Part shown: positions 1 through 7,489 of the stretch, piece by piece
Layout: the number at the start of each line of letters is the position of its first letter
How positions within the stretch are numbered: the first letter of the stretch is position 1
Made by a program: the position numbers and the translations under genes
NCBI GenBank assembly: GCA_934130485.1
Contig: CAKOYE010000006.1
Span: forward strand, 1-33,489
Direction: 5' to 3'
DNA length: 33,489 bases
Source: an uncultured Bacilli bacterium
GTDB lineage: Bacteria; Bacillota_I; Bacilli_A; RF39; UBA660
Notes under the pieces: generated by a model
Seen by the model: the letters and a program-made list of their open reading frames with translations, nothing else
Told to the model about the DNA's origin: nothing
Databases searched by the model: none

Positions 1-1025
1 GCAGTTCTTTTACCATTTCTAGTTTGAAGCATAAAAAGTTTTCCATTTTCAATTGTAAATTCCATATCTTGCATATCTTTATAATGATTTTCAAGTTTCT
101 TAGCAATAACTAAAAATTGCTCATAAACATTAGGCATTACCTCACGTAAAGTCAAAATTGATTGTGGAGTTCTAATACCAGCAACAACATCTTCTCCTTG
201 TGCATTGATTAAATATTCACCGAAAAGTTCATTTTCACCATTAGCAGGATTTCTAGTAAATGCTACACCTGTTCCAGAATTTTCTCCACTATTTCCATAA
301 ACCATTTCCTGAACATTAACAGCAGTCCCCCAAGATGATGGAATATCGTTCATCTTTCTATAAACAATTGCTCTTTCATTATTCCAAGATCTAAATACCG
401 CAGTAATTGCTTCAAACAGTTGTTCTTTTGGATCTTGTGGAAAATCATTTCCTGATAATTCTTTATATATTTCCTTAAATTTTTCTGTAATAGCGTACAT
501 ATCTGTTTCATTCAAATCAGTGTCATATTTTACACCTTTTGACGCCTTAATTTGATCTAAAACTCTTTCAAATGATGATTTAGAATACCCCTTTACTACA
601 TCAGCAAACATTTGAATAAATCTACGATATGAATCATAAACAAAACGTTTATTTTCTGTCTTTATAGCGAAACCTTCTGCCACATTATCATTAAGTCCCA
701 AATTTAAAACAGTATCCATCATACCAGGCATACTAGCACGTGATCCACTTCTGACTGATACTAGTAATGGATTACTTAAATCACCAAATTTTTTTCCAGT
801 TTTATTTTCTAATTTATTTATTTGCTCAAAAACTTCTTTTTTTATTTCTTCACTTAATACTTGTCCAGAAGAATAATATAGATTACAAGCTTCTGTTGTT
901 ACGGTAAAGCCACTTGGAACAGGTAAACCAATATTAATCATTTCTGCTAAATTAGCACCCTTTCCACCAAGTAACTCGCGCATATCTTTATTACCTTCAT
1001 CAAATGAATAAACATATTTTGTCAT
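1..1025 (-). CDS. ppdK: Pyruvate, phosphate dikinase (N-terminal part, runs off left edge)
   Basis: Pyruvate phosphate dikinase interconverts pyruvate, ATP and phosphate with PEP, AMP and pyrophosphate in cytoplasmic glycolysis/gluconeogenesis. The 341 residues present are the N-terminal ATP-grasp nucleotide-binding domain. They start MTKYVYSFDEGN and contain the LLGGKGANLAEM glycine-rich segment, VSVRSGSRASMPGMMDTVLN, and SGTGVAFTRNPANGE followed by GEYLINAQGED, all hallmarks of the family. The phosphohistidine and PEP-binding domains (the enzyme is usually about 870-880 residues) lie outside the window. The ATG at 1023-1025 has an AGGAGG ribosome binding site at 1032-1037. Its own promoter lies just upstream, overlapping the xerC terminator. 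Identity is very secure; the gene is incomplete only because the window ends. Confidence 0.95.
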   Translation of the reverse strand, partial: MTKYVYSFDEGNKDMRELLGGKGANLAEMINIGLPVPSGFTVTTEACNLYYSSGQVLSEEIKKEVFEQINKLENKTGKKFGDLSNPLLVSVRSGSRASMPGMMDTVLNLGLNDNVAEGFAIKTENKRFVYDSYRRFIQMFADVVKGYSKSSFERVLDQIKASKGVKYDTDLNETDMYAITEKFKEIYKELSGNDFPQDPKEQLFEAITAVFRSWNNERAIVYRKMNDIPSSWGTAVNVQEMVYGNSGENSGTGVAFTRNPANGENELFGEYLINAQGEDVVAGIRTPQSILTLREVMPNVYEQFLVIAKKLENHYKDMQDMEFTIENGKLFMLQTRNGKRT

Positions 1026-1054
1026 ATTAATCCTCCTATTTTATTCTCTAGAAT

Positions 1055-1083
1055 AGTATATCAAAAAAAATAATAAAAAACAA
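1055..1083 (-). promoter_or_regulatory. ppdK promoter
   Basis: Read on the minus strand: -35 TTGTTT (1078-1083), 17-base spacer, -10 TATACT (1055-1060) preceded by TG at the extended -10 position. The predicted start is about 23 bases upstream of the ppdK ATG. The spacer lies inside the hairpin that ends xerC. Confidence 0.55.
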
Positions 1084-1099
1084 TTATTATTTTTTGATA
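1059..1099 (-). terminator. xerC terminator hairpin (A/T-only stem)
   Basis: Inverted repeat with arms 1059-1076 and 1084-1099. TATCAAAAAA...TAATAA on one side pairs with TTATTATTTTTTGATA on the other, apart from two extra A in the left arm. It contains the xerC stop codon and, read leftward, ends in a T-rich arm. The stem is almost entirely A/T, so it is weaker than typical terminators. Confidence 0.45.
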
Positions 1100-1986
1100 T
1101 TACCAGATCTAGGATGTGTTTTTAGGTAAACATTACGCAATCTCTCACTTGTAATATGTGTATAAACTTGTGTACTAGATAAACTCTCATGTCCCATCAA
1201 TTCCTGAACAGTCTTTAAATCTGCTCCACCTTCAAGAAGATGAGTTGCAAATGTATGTCTTAATGTATGTGGTGTTACATTAACTTTTATATTAGATGAT
1301 TTTTGATATTTATGCATTAACATTTCAATAAATCTTGATGTCATTTTTGAACCATTTTTATTTAAAAATAAATATTCCGAGTTATTTCTATCTAAAAAAG
1401 GTCTACTATTTTTTAGATAATTATTTAATTTTTTTTCACACACCACTCCATAAATAACATACCTTTGTTTATTACCTTTACCATTTATTTTTATTTGATG
1501 TTCATTAAAAATAATATTTTTAATCTTTATATCTACTAACTCACTTACTCTTATTCCAGTTGAATAAAGAATTTCTAAAATTAGCGTATCACGAATTCCA
1601 TATATATTATCTTTTTTTGGAGAAGAAAGTAAATTTTCTAAGTCATTTGAGTATAAAAAATTTGGTAATTTTTTATCTAATTTTGGATTTGATACTAATG
1701 TCATAGGATTATTTTTTATTTTACCTTCCATATATAAAAATTTAAAAAAAGATCTTAAACTGCTTATATATCTAGAAATTGTTTTTTTTGAATATTGATG
1801 ATTATGAAGATGAATTAAATAATTTCTAACTGTTTGATATTCAATATCATCTATACTTTTAATTTTTTTGTCATTTATAAATTCTATAAAATATTCTATA
1901 TCTCTTTTATAATTTTTTATTGTTAAATCAGAATATTTTTTTTCAAATTTTAAATATTCTAAAAATTTTTCTAACATAGTTTCCAT
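1087..1986 (-). CDS. xerC: Tyrosine recombinase, XerC/XerD family (XerC-like)
   Basis: Site-specific tyrosine recombinase of 299 residues, the usual Xer length. It probably resolves chromosome dimers at a dif site together with a second Xer protein and FtsK. Residues 5-90 form the SAM-like core-binding domain. The catalytic set is complete: R146 (STGIRVSEL), K170 (GKGNKQR), H240 and R243 (HTLRHTFATHL), H266 (GHESLSSTQ) and nucleophile Y275 (VYTHIT). The C-terminus LRNVYLKTHPRS resembles Firmicutes XerC (CodV) more than XerD, so XerC is preferred, but the distinction is not certain. The ATG at 1986 has only a weak GGTGG site; M4 is an alternative start. It lies 28 bases after the XRE regulator and is probably co-transcribed with it. 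A translocase of the FtsK family is also encoded in this window. Confidence 0.85.
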   Translation of the reverse strand: METMLEKFLEYLKFEKKYSDLTIKNYKRDIEYFIEFINDKKIKSIDDIEYQTVRNYLIHLHNHQYSKKTISRYISSLRSFFKFLYMEGKIKNNPMTLVSNPKLDKKLPNFLYSNDLENLLSSPKKDNIYGIRDTLILEILYSTGIRVSELVDIKIKNIIFNEHQIKINGKGNKQRYVIYGVVCEKKLNNYLKNSRPFLDRNNSEYLFLNKNGSKMTSRFIEMLMHKYQKSSNIKVNVTPHTLRHTFATHLLEGGADLKTVQELMGHESLSSTQVYTHITSERLRNVYLKTHPRSGNIKK

Positions 1987-2014
1987 ATTACCACCACAAT
2001 ATTATTATATCACT

Positions 2015-2383
2015 TTATATTACTTTTTCTTTTTTTAATTTCATATCAATTAAGTCTATGGTTCGTTTTGGCTCATTGCACATTTTTCTATATAAATTCT
2101 GATGTTGTCTAAGTTGTTTAATTATTTCTAATTCCATTTTCGAAATCTTAAAACGATATTCTTCATCAGTTTCTAAAATAATATCTACATCTTTTCCTAA
2201 AATATAATTTGGAGAAATTTCAAGAACATCAATAAGTTTTTGAAGTCTTTTCATTTTTGGTTGTTCAAGACCTCTTTCATAGTTTGATATAGAAACCTTT
2301 GATACACCAACTAAAGTTCCAAGTTGTTCTTGTGAATATCCCTTCTTTAATCTTTCCTCTTTTAATCTTGATCCTATAATCAT
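2015..2383 (-). CDS. XRE-family helix-turn-helix transcriptional regulator
   Basis: Small DNA-binding protein of 122 residues. Residues 3-60 form a Cro/C1-type HTH (SRLKEERLKKGYSQEQLGTL, then VSKVSISNYERG and PNYILGKD). The remaining 60 residues are charged and helical, ending in a lysine-rich tail, with no enzymatic domain. The ATG at 2383 has a good GAGGTG site. It is followed by xerC 28 bases later. A clear promoter with a symmetric pair of GTTAAC-centred sites lies upstream (separate entries), suggesting autoregulation. The target genes cannot be told from sequence. The family assignment is firm; the role is inference. Confidence 0.85.
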   Translation of the reverse strand: MIIGSRLKEERLKKGYSQEQLGTLVGVSKVSISNYERGLEQPKMKRLQKLIDVLEISPNYILGKDVDIILETDEEYRFKISKMELEIIKQLRQHQNLYRKMCNEPKRTIDLIDMKLKKEKVI

Positions 2384-2403
2384 ATAACACCTCTATTATC
2401 CAT

Positions 2404-2466
2404 TTGTTAACATTATTATAGCAATAATAGACTTATTATAGTTTATAATTAATTTAAAGTTAACAA
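2404..2466. promoter_or_regulatory. Paired inverted operator-like sites around the XRE promoter
   Basis: TTGTTAAC at 2404-2411 and its exact reverse complement GTTAACAA at 2459-2466 flank the promoter core. The right copy overlaps the -35 box. The centres of the two GTTAAC palindromes are 53 bases apart, close to five helical turns. This geometry fits an autoregulatory operator pair for the adjacent XRE protein; binding is inferred, not shown. Confidence 0.4.
2435..2463 (-). promoter_or_regulatory. Promoter of the XRE regulator
   Basis: Minus strand: -35 TTAACT (2458-2463), 17-base spacer, -10 TATAAT (2435-2440), start near 2428. Unlike most promoters in the window it lacks the extended -10 TG. 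Confidence 0.6.
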
Positions 2467-2554
2467 TAAATGTTTTTAATAAAAAAATTCAAAATTAAAT
2501 TACTTTTGAATTATGTTTTTAGATTATAAAAAAGAAACAATTTATTGCTTAAAC

Positions 2555-2736
2555 AAAAAAAGCCCAGAAGATGGGGCCCTTAACGATCAAAACCTAGTCT
2601 CCCAGGGGGGCATCACATTATTAGCTTTAGGATCTTTGCAAAAATGTGCAAATATTCAACACCACTAATAAATTAGATTCCCAATCGTTATAATTTAGTA
2701 GGTTTTTCTTAAATGAGCTTCTCCAATCTTCTAGAC
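2555..2736 (-). ncRNA. ssrS: 6S RNA
   Basis: 6S RNA binds the RNA polymerase housekeeping holoenzyme and modulates transcription in stationary phase. Read leftward, the gene starts with TCTAGAAGATTGG and ends with CCCCATCTTCTGGGC followed by seven T. The two ends pair (AGAAGAT with ATCTTCT) to close the long terminal stem. The 3' half carries GATGCCCCCCTGGGAGAC, AGGTTTTGATCGTT and AGGGCCCC, resembling the 3' half of Firmicutes 6S RNAs. Length is about 180 nt, as expected, with an open A/T-rich central region. A strong promoter lies at the right distance upstream. This explains most of the 398-base gap between the XRE gene and the TtcA-like gene; 2467-2554 holds nothing else I can identify. 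Exact ends are approximate. Confidence 0.85.
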
Positions 2737-2742
2737 ATTTTT

Positions 2743-2772
2743 ATTATATCATAATATGAAAAAAATATGCAA
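2743..2772 (-). promoter_or_regulatory. 6S RNA promoter
   Basis: Minus strand: -35 TTGCAT (2767-2772), 18-base spacer, extended -10 TGATATAAT with the hexamer at 2743-2748. The predicted start near 2736 coincides with the beginning of the 6S RNA terminal stem. Confidence 0.7.
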
Positions 2773-2781
2773 GAAAAAAAT

Positions 2782-3591
2782 CTATTTATCGTAATTATCT
2801 AAAAAATTATAACAAATCGAATCTTTATAATAAGATATCATTGTGTTTAAATTTACATTACAAGTTGATTTAAAAATATTATAATCAATATTTGGATTAA
2901 TACTTTTTAAGTTTTCAATTAATTCTTTAATTTGTTTTCTTCTGCCTATTCCTTTTTTAGTTACTGAACAAGCACACCCTATAAAACTTAAATCATTACT
3001 TTTTGCCCAAGAAATAATATCTTTTTCAAATATAAAATATAGTGGTCTTATTAATTCTAATCCTTCAAAATTATCACTTTTTAATTTGGGCATCATACTC
3101 GAAAATTGACCATTAAAGATCATATTTAATATAACAGTTTCAATTACATCATTAAAATGATGTCCAAGTGCGATTTTATTACATCCTAGTTCACGAGCTT
3201 TATTATATAAGTGTCCCCTACGCATTCTAGCACATAAAAAACAAGGATTATCACCTAATGATTTCTTCGATACTTCGAAAATATTGCTTTTAAAAATGTT
3301 TATTTTTAAATTCAAAATTTTAGCAGTTTCAATTACCTGATTCAATGTTTCCTTAGTATAACCGGGATCCATAACAATAAATTCTAAATCAAATTTAATT
3401 TGTCCGTGACGCTTTAATTCTTCTAAACATTTTGCTAGTAAAAATGAATCTTTACCTCCACTTATACAAACCGCGATTTTATCATTATCTTTAATTAATT
3501 CAAATTCTTTTACTGCCTTTATGAATTTACTCCATATTTCTTTACGATATTTTTTTATTATACTTTTTTCTATTTCACGATATTTTTCCAT
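2782..3591 (-). CDS. TtcA-like tRNA thiolation ATPase (PP-loop family)
   Basis: PP-loop ATP pyrophosphatase of the TtcA/TtuA group, which activates a tRNA base by adenylation and inserts sulfur with an Fe-S cluster (TtcA itself makes 2-thiocytidine at position 32). The 269-residue protein has the P-loop SGGKDS at 44-49, a CxxC pair at C117/C120 (NPCFLCARMRRG), GHHFNDVIET near 143-152, and a second cysteine pair C206/C208 (IGCACSV). This fits cluster ligation by CxxC plus a downstream Cys. The ATG at 3591 has an AAGGTGAT site. It has its own strong promoter about 150 bases upstream. Family membership is firm; the exact modified base is not certain, and such proteins are sometimes mislabelled as TilS. 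Confidence 0.8.
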   Translation of the reverse strand: MEKYREIEKSIIKKYRKEIWSKFIKAVKEFELIKDNDKIAVCISGGKDSFLLAKCLEELKRHGQIKFDLEFIVMDPGYTKETLNQVIETAKILNLKINIFKSNIFEVSKKSLGDNPCFLCARMRRGHLYNKARELGCNKIALGHHFNDVIETVILNMIFNGQFSSMMPKLKSDNFEGLELIRPLYFIFEKDIISWAKSNDLSFIGCACSVTKKGIGRRKQIKELIENLKSINPNIDYNIFKSTCNVNLNTMISYYKDSICYNFLDNYDK

Positions 3592-3750
3592 ATAATCACC
3601 TTAATATTTTAAAATTTTTTATTATTTTACATTTTTAATTTGTTATCAATTTTAAATATTTATAACTACTGATATTTTTTTAATTAAAAATTTACATAAT
3701 TTGTTATATTTTTTTATTCAAATAATATTCTATCACCTACCAGAGGTTTT

Positions 3751-3779
3751 ATTATAACAGTCCAATCATTTAATGTAAA
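3751..3779 (-). promoter_or_regulatory. Promoter of the TtcA-like gene with a ~150-nt leader
   Basis: Minus strand: -35 TTTACA (3774-3779), 17-base spacer, extended -10 TGTTATAAT with the hexamer at 3751-3756. Start near 3744, leaving an A/T-rich leader of about 150 bases before the ATG at 3591. The leader begins with a small ACCT/AGGT hairpin and holds no clear riboswitch or leader ORF. Confidence 0.65.
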
Positions 3780-3802
3780 GAAAAAGAATCAAACAGATTC
3801 CT
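3778..3802 (-). terminator. Terminator after the prepilin peptidase gene
   Basis: Read leftward, AGGAATC, loop TGTTT, GATTCTT (stem 3796-3802 with 3784-3790, one G-U pair), followed by a T-rich run. It overlaps the stop codon and ends the pilC-pilD operon just before the next promoter. Confidence 0.6.
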
Positions 3803-4568
3803 AAATTAAAGAGTTAAAAAAATTAATAACATTAAATTGTGTTAATAGTATTATTATTGAACCCATTCCTAACATTGGACCAAATGGTATGATGTGATCT
3901 TTTTTTCTAATTAAAACTATGAAAGCAATTGGTAAACCTATTAATGAACCTACAAAAATTGATGTTAATGCTTCTGGAAAGCCTAAAACCATTCCAATTA
4001 CAAATAATAGTTTTATATCTCCACCACCCATTGATTCACGTTTAAACAAAAAATCACCTAATAACTTTATTAAATACATTGATAGAAATGAAAATCCACC
4101 ATTTAATAATGGTATATATATATTTGAAATACCATTTTTTATAACAATTTCAATTAATAATAAACTAGCAAAGAAAATCAAAACTGAATCAGGAATAATT
4201 AAATAATGATAATCGCTTATAAATATAATAATTATCATCGAAATAAAAGTTAACGCTATAACTAAATCAATAATATTATTTTTAAAAATTATGTAACTTA
4301 AAACAAATAAAATTCCAGTTAACAGTTCAAATATTGTATAAAACCACGAAATTTTATTTTTACATTTACTGCATTTACCACCTAAACACAAAAATGAAAA
4401 AATTGGAATTAACTCATAAGCTTTCAATTTATGGCCACAATTAGTACAATGTGAAGATGGAAATACAATTGATTCTCCCTTAGGAATTCTATAGCCAACT
4501 ACATTATAAAATGAACCTAGGACAGAACCTAAAATAAACATTACAATACAATAATATACTTCCATCAT
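3801..4568 (-). CDS. Prepilin peptidase (A24 family, PilD/ComC type)
   Basis: Membrane aspartyl protease that cleaves the leader peptide of type IV prepilins or ComG pseudopilins and N-methylates the new end. The sequence opens with GSVLGSFYNVVGYRIPKGES, followed by the CxxC...CxxC zinc motif (CTNCGHKL and CSKCKNK) of the methyltransferase loop. The two catalytic aspartates are visible in SDYHYLIIPD and in GGGDIKLL. About eight hydrophobic segments fill the rest; 255 residues is normal. The frame is open from a GTG at 4574, but the ATG at 4568 (or 4565) is better spaced from the weak AGAAAG site. It lies directly after the PilC-like gene and shares its promoter. No pilin or PilB ATPase gene is in view, so pilus versus competence role is undecided. 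Confidence 0.9.
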   Translation of the reverse strand: MMEVYYCIVMFILGSVLGSFYNVVGYRIPKGESIVFPSSHCTNCGHKLKAYELIPIFSFLCLGGKCSKCKNKISWFYTIFELLTGILFVLSYIIFKNNIIDLVIALTFISMIIIIFISDYHYLIIPDSVLIFFASLLLIEIVIKNGISNIYIPLLNGGFSFLSMYLIKLLGDFLFKRESMGGGDIKLLFVIGMVLGFPEALTSIFVGSLIGLPIAFIVLIRKKDHIIPFGPMLGMGSIIILLTQFNVINFFNSLI

Positions 4569-4580
4569 ACACACTACTTT

Positions 4581-6323
4581 CTATTGAATTTCATTATACA
4601 TATTAAACATTGGGATAACTATAGCAAGTACAATAAAACCAACTCCCACAGCCAAGAATATAATTAAAGCTGGCTCTACAAATGCTTTTACTCTTGTTAC
4701 TGAATTTTTATGTTGTTCTTGATAATATGTTGATACCTTACTCATCATTTCTGGTAATTGTCCAGTTCTTTCTCCTGTTACAATCATTTCATAAGCTGGA
4801 ATTGGAAACGCCCATTGATCTTTAAATGCTGCAGAAATTTTTTCACCTTTAGCTAAATTATTTATAGTATCTAATATCATATTTTTGTAAATTTCATTAT
4901 TAGTTATTTTATTTAATATTTCCATACTATCAGTAATAAAAACATTATGTTTTAATAATGACGCGAATGTTTTAGTAAACATAGTTACCTCATTATAAAT
5001 AATTATATTACCAAAAACTGGCAAATGCATTGCAAATGATTGCATCAACATCCTTAAAGCTTTTACATTGTCATAAAGCCATTTTATTAATATTATAATT
5101 ATAACTATAGAAATAAGTAAAAATACTAAATTATTCTGTAAAAAATCACTAATCTTCATTACTATAATTGTAAATTTTGGAATTTGTGCTGAATCCATTG
5201 CATCGTATATTTCAACAAATTTTGGAACAACAAATACCATTATAAAAGTCATTACTGCAATCGAAATAACAAATATAACAGATGGGTAAGTTAACGCTGT
5301 TATCATCTGTTTTCTGGTAGCTTCTGCCTCTGTATAGTATTGATCCATATCATCAAGTGCCTCAGGTAGCTCACCTGTCATTTCAGAAGCTCTAACCATA
5401 TTTATTAGTAATTTTGGAAAAGCAACACCTTGTTTTTCCATAGCAGTACTAAAATTTTCACCCATTGTTAAATCATACATCATAGATTTAAATATTCTTT
5501 GATAACTCTTTTGTTTATATTGTCTACTTAAAATTTTAAGTGAATCTACAAGTGGAATTCCAGCTTTAATATAAGTAGATAGTTGCGTTAGAAAGAAAAT
5601 CAAATCTTTGGTTTTAATCTTTACCCTATTTGATGAATAATTCCTGTGAAAAAAATTAATCCACTTAGAAGTTCTTATACTATAAACCTCATATCCTTCA
5701 TTAAGCAAAAATGAGTGAACTTCAACCTTAGAAAAAGCATCAAAATATCCCTTTATTATTTTTCCTTCAGTATCTTTAGCAACATATTCATATATTTGCT
5801 TTTCACTACTTTTAACGGCATCTTCGCCATCAAAATCAATTAATAAAACTTGTCTAGATAAATTTTTTCTATCTCTTTGTTTTTGTTTTGCCTCATCATT
5901 TTTTTTCTTAATCTTTTTAGGAATTGATATTATAGACATAAAGAAATCACTTATTATATCGCCAAATTTTTTTCTTTCTCGTTTGGCATATACAATACCA
6001 TCTTCTTTTTCTCTTTTTTTTGCAGCAATTCTTTCTTGTTCCTCTAAATACTTTCTTTCTTGAGCTTTTTGTCTTTCTTGTATTTTTTGTAATTTGCTGA
6101 GTTTTTCTTTCCTAACTTTTTCTTGTTTTAATAAATTTTTTTCACTATTCTTTTTCTTTTTAAGAATATATCTTATAGGGAAAGTAATAAATTTTAAAAT
6201 ACTTGACACAACAAAATATACCAAGTAACACAAAACTAGAAAACCTAGCCAAAAATTACTTAAAATAAAAGATATAATTTTAAAAATAAAATTAAATGGT
6301 GCTAAAAGAATTTTTTTTATCAT
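4581..6323 (-). CDS. PilC/ComGB-like type II secretion F-domain membrane platform protein with N-terminal extension
   Basis: Inner-membrane platform protein of type IV pili, competence pseudopili or type II secretion. The C-terminal ~400 residues match the family: an N-terminal cytoplasmic part (YEYVAKDTEGKIIKGYFDAF), then two F domains, the first with FLTQLSTYIKAGIPLVDSL and MVRASEMTGELPEAL, the second with FTKTFASLLKHNV and VTGERTGQLPEMM. Membrane segments follow each domain (YPSVIFVISIAVMTFIMVF; ALIIFLAVGVGFIVLAIVIP). Family members are about 400 residues; this one is 580. The extra ~170 residues are two hydrophobic segments (about 11-50), a Lys/Glu/Gln-rich coiled coil (55-115) and a basic linker. 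The ATG at 6323 follows GGTGAT; a GTG lies one codon earlier. It is the first gene of a two-gene operon with prepilin peptidase. Confidence 0.88.
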   Translation of the reverse strand: MIKKILLAPFNFIFKIISFILSNFWLGFLVLCYLVYFVVSSILKFITFPIRYILKKKKNSEKNLLKQEKVRKEKLSKLQKIQERQKAQERKYLEEQERIAAKKREKEDGIVYAKRERKKFGDIISDFFMSIISIPKKIKKKNDEAKQKQRDRKNLSRQVLLIDFDGEDAVKSSEKQIYEYVAKDTEGKIIKGYFDAFSKVEVHSFLLNEGYEVYSIRTSKWINFFHRNYSSNRVKIKTKDLIFFLTQLSTYIKAGIPLVDSLKILSRQYKQKSYQRIFKSMMYDLTMGENFSTAMEKQGVAFPKLLINMVRASEMTGELPEALDDMDQYYTEAEATRKQMITALTYPSVIFVISIAVMTFIMVFVVPKFVEIYDAMDSAQIPKFTIIVMKISDFLQNNLVFLLISIVIIIILIKWLYDNVKALRMLMQSFAMHLPVFGNIIIYNEVTMFTKTFASLLKHNVFITDSMEILNKITNNEIYKNMILDTINNLAKGEKISAAFKDQWAFPIPAYEMIVTGERTGQLPEMMSKVSTYYQEQHKNSVTRVKAFVEPALIIFLAVGVGFIVLAIVIPMFNMYNEIQ

Positions 6324-6374
6324 CACACATCACCAATGTCCTTATTATATACTCCACTATTTATTCTAACATAA

Positions 6375-6402
6375 ATTATACCATAAATGTACAATTTGTA
6401 AA
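6375..6402 (-). promoter_or_regulatory. Promoter of the pilC-pilD operon
   Basis: Minus strand: -35 TTTACA (6397-6402), 16-base spacer, extended -10 TGGTATAAT with the hexamer at 6375-6380. A second extended -10-like TGTTAGAAT follows immediately. Predicted leader about 42 bases. Confidence 0.6.
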
Positions 6403-6450
6403 ACATTTTTTTATTATTTCATATAATAATTTAGAAGGGAGTATTTAATT

Positions 6451-6810
6451 ATGAACTATTATTCACCTTATTTTGGCTATACACCATATACTGCTCCTGC
6501 TAGTAAAGGAGTTTTATCAGGTATTTTAGGTGGTATCAAAGGAACAAGTTGGTCTGGTATTTTATCAAATGTGCAGAAGACATTAGGAATTGTAAATCAA
6601 GCAATACCTATGGTAAAACAAGTTTCTCCTATTATAAATAATGCTAAAACTATGTTCAAAATTATGAATGAATTTAAAAAAATCGATACACCAAACAAAA
6701 ATAATTATGAAAATACAAGTAACGAAAAAATTGAAAAAAATGGTTCAGAACAAACAATTAATGCTACAAATAACATAGATAATTATAATCAACCAACATT
6801 TTTTGTATAA
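6451..6810 (+). CDS. YqfQ/VrrA-like small protein
   Basis: Protein of 119 residues. It has an aromatic/proline N-terminus (MNYYSPYFGYTPYTAP), a glycine-rich segment (GVLSGILGGIKGTSW), a hydrophobic helix region (ILSNVQKTLGIVNQAIPMVK, then PIINNAKTMFKIMNEFKK) and a low-complexity Asn/Glu tail. This arrangement is that of the YqfQ/VrrA family of Bacilli, whose function is not established. In B. subtilis yqfQ lies close to trmK, sigA and dnaG, and here it sits tail-to-tail with that same block, which supports the call. The ATG at 6451 has an AGAAGGGAG site. A TATAAT at 6422-6427 may be its -10, but no good -35 is visible. Family assignment is moderate; I infer no function. Confidence 0.6.
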   Translation: MNYYSPYFGYTPYTAPASKGVLSGILGGIKGTSWSGILSNVQKTLGIVNQAIPMVKQVSPIINNAKTMFKIMNEFKKIDTPNKNNYENTSNEKIEKNGSEQTINATNNIDNYNQPTFFV

Positions 6811-6843
6811 AAAAATCACATTATCATACACATGTGAATTTTT
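6811..6843. terminator. Bidirectional terminator between yqfQ-like gene and trmK
   Basis: TCACAT (6816-6821) pairs with ATGTGA (6832-6837) across a 10-base loop. An A-run lies on the left and a T-run on the right, so it can work on both strands. The trmK stop codon (6824-6826) lies in the loop. Confidence 0.6.
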
Positions 6844-7489
6844 TTATTTTTTTTAAATAATTATATTGCTTTAATTTTTTTACCACATATTTGTTAGGAA
6901 TCATTTTTAAAATTTTTTTATTTTTTTCATATAATATATTAAAATACTTAGAATTTTCATTATTTAATCTTGCAATCGGTCCAAACATATAATCAACATT
7001 ACAATATTTTTTCTTTCCTTTTTTGAAATTGATTATAGTGTAATATTTGTCTTTATCAAAAATAATTTTTTCACCCTCTATATAAAAACCTATTTTACAA
7101 ATCTCATATCTTAATTTATCAATTTCATTATTTGACTGAATAATTAAATTATCAATTTCATTTATTTTTTTTGTAGATAAAATATTTAATATTGTAGATG
7201 TTCCCATTCCTGATATAACAATTTTATCAGGAATTTTAATATCTATATTTTTAAGTCCATCACTACAAATAATTTTAATCTTGTCAATTAAATGATATTT
7301 CTCAACATTATTTTTGGTATTTTCTAATACATTTTTACTAATATCTGATGCAATGCAATTGCAATTTTTATTTAAAGTTAAATAAATATCCAAAAGACCG
7401 TGATCGCAACCAACATCTACAACATTGCTATTATAGTCAATCATATCAGCAATTGATTGAAGTCTTTTTGATAAATTAATACTAGTCAC
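6824..7489 (-). CDS. trmK: tRNA (adenine(22)-N(1))-methyltransferase TrmK
   Basis: SAM-dependent methyltransferase that makes m1A22 in bacterial tRNA. The 221 residues start LSKRLQSIADMI, then the SAM-binding motif I VVDVGCDHGLLDIYL (about 38-52), an acidic end of strand 2 (IASDISKNVLENTKNNV) and VISGMGTSTILNIL, all typical of TrmK (YqfN). A lysine-rich helical C-terminal domain follows (KKLKQYNYLKKIKK), as in the family. The GTG start at 7489 overlaps the 3' end of sigA by 8 bases (GTGACTAG), so translation is probably coupled. dnaG-sigA-trmK order is conserved in Firmicutes. The stop is TGA, directly followed by TAA. Confidence 0.92.
   Translation of the reverse strand: MTSINLSKRLQSIADMIDYNSNVVDVGCDHGLLDIYLTLNKNCNCIASDISKNVLENTKNNVEKYHLIDKIKIICSDGLKNIDIKIPDKIVISGMGTSTILNILSTKKINEIDNLIIQSNNEIDKLRYEICKIGFYIEGEKIIFDKDKYYTIINFKKGKKKYCNVDYMFGPIARLNNENSKYFNILYEKNKKILKMIPNKYVVKKLKQYNYLKKIKKFTCV

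Noticed and set aside
2520..2760. T-box or riboswitch for the XRE or xerC genes in the 398-base gap
   Set aside because: The paired ends, terminal terminator, GC-rich 3' half and its own promoter fit 6S RNA, and the transcript ends well before the XRE gene.
3919..4206. Rightward 95-codon open frame within the prepilin peptidase gene
   Set aside because: Antisense shadow of a firmly identified gene, with no ribosome binding site or family features. The same applies to other antisense frames in dnaG, ftsK, the NAGPA-like gene and the ABC genes.
6811..6830. TGA stop of trmK as evidence about the genetic code
   Set aside because: A TAA follows directly, so this stop does not decide the code; the standard code is instead supported by full-length ORFs using TGG for Trp.
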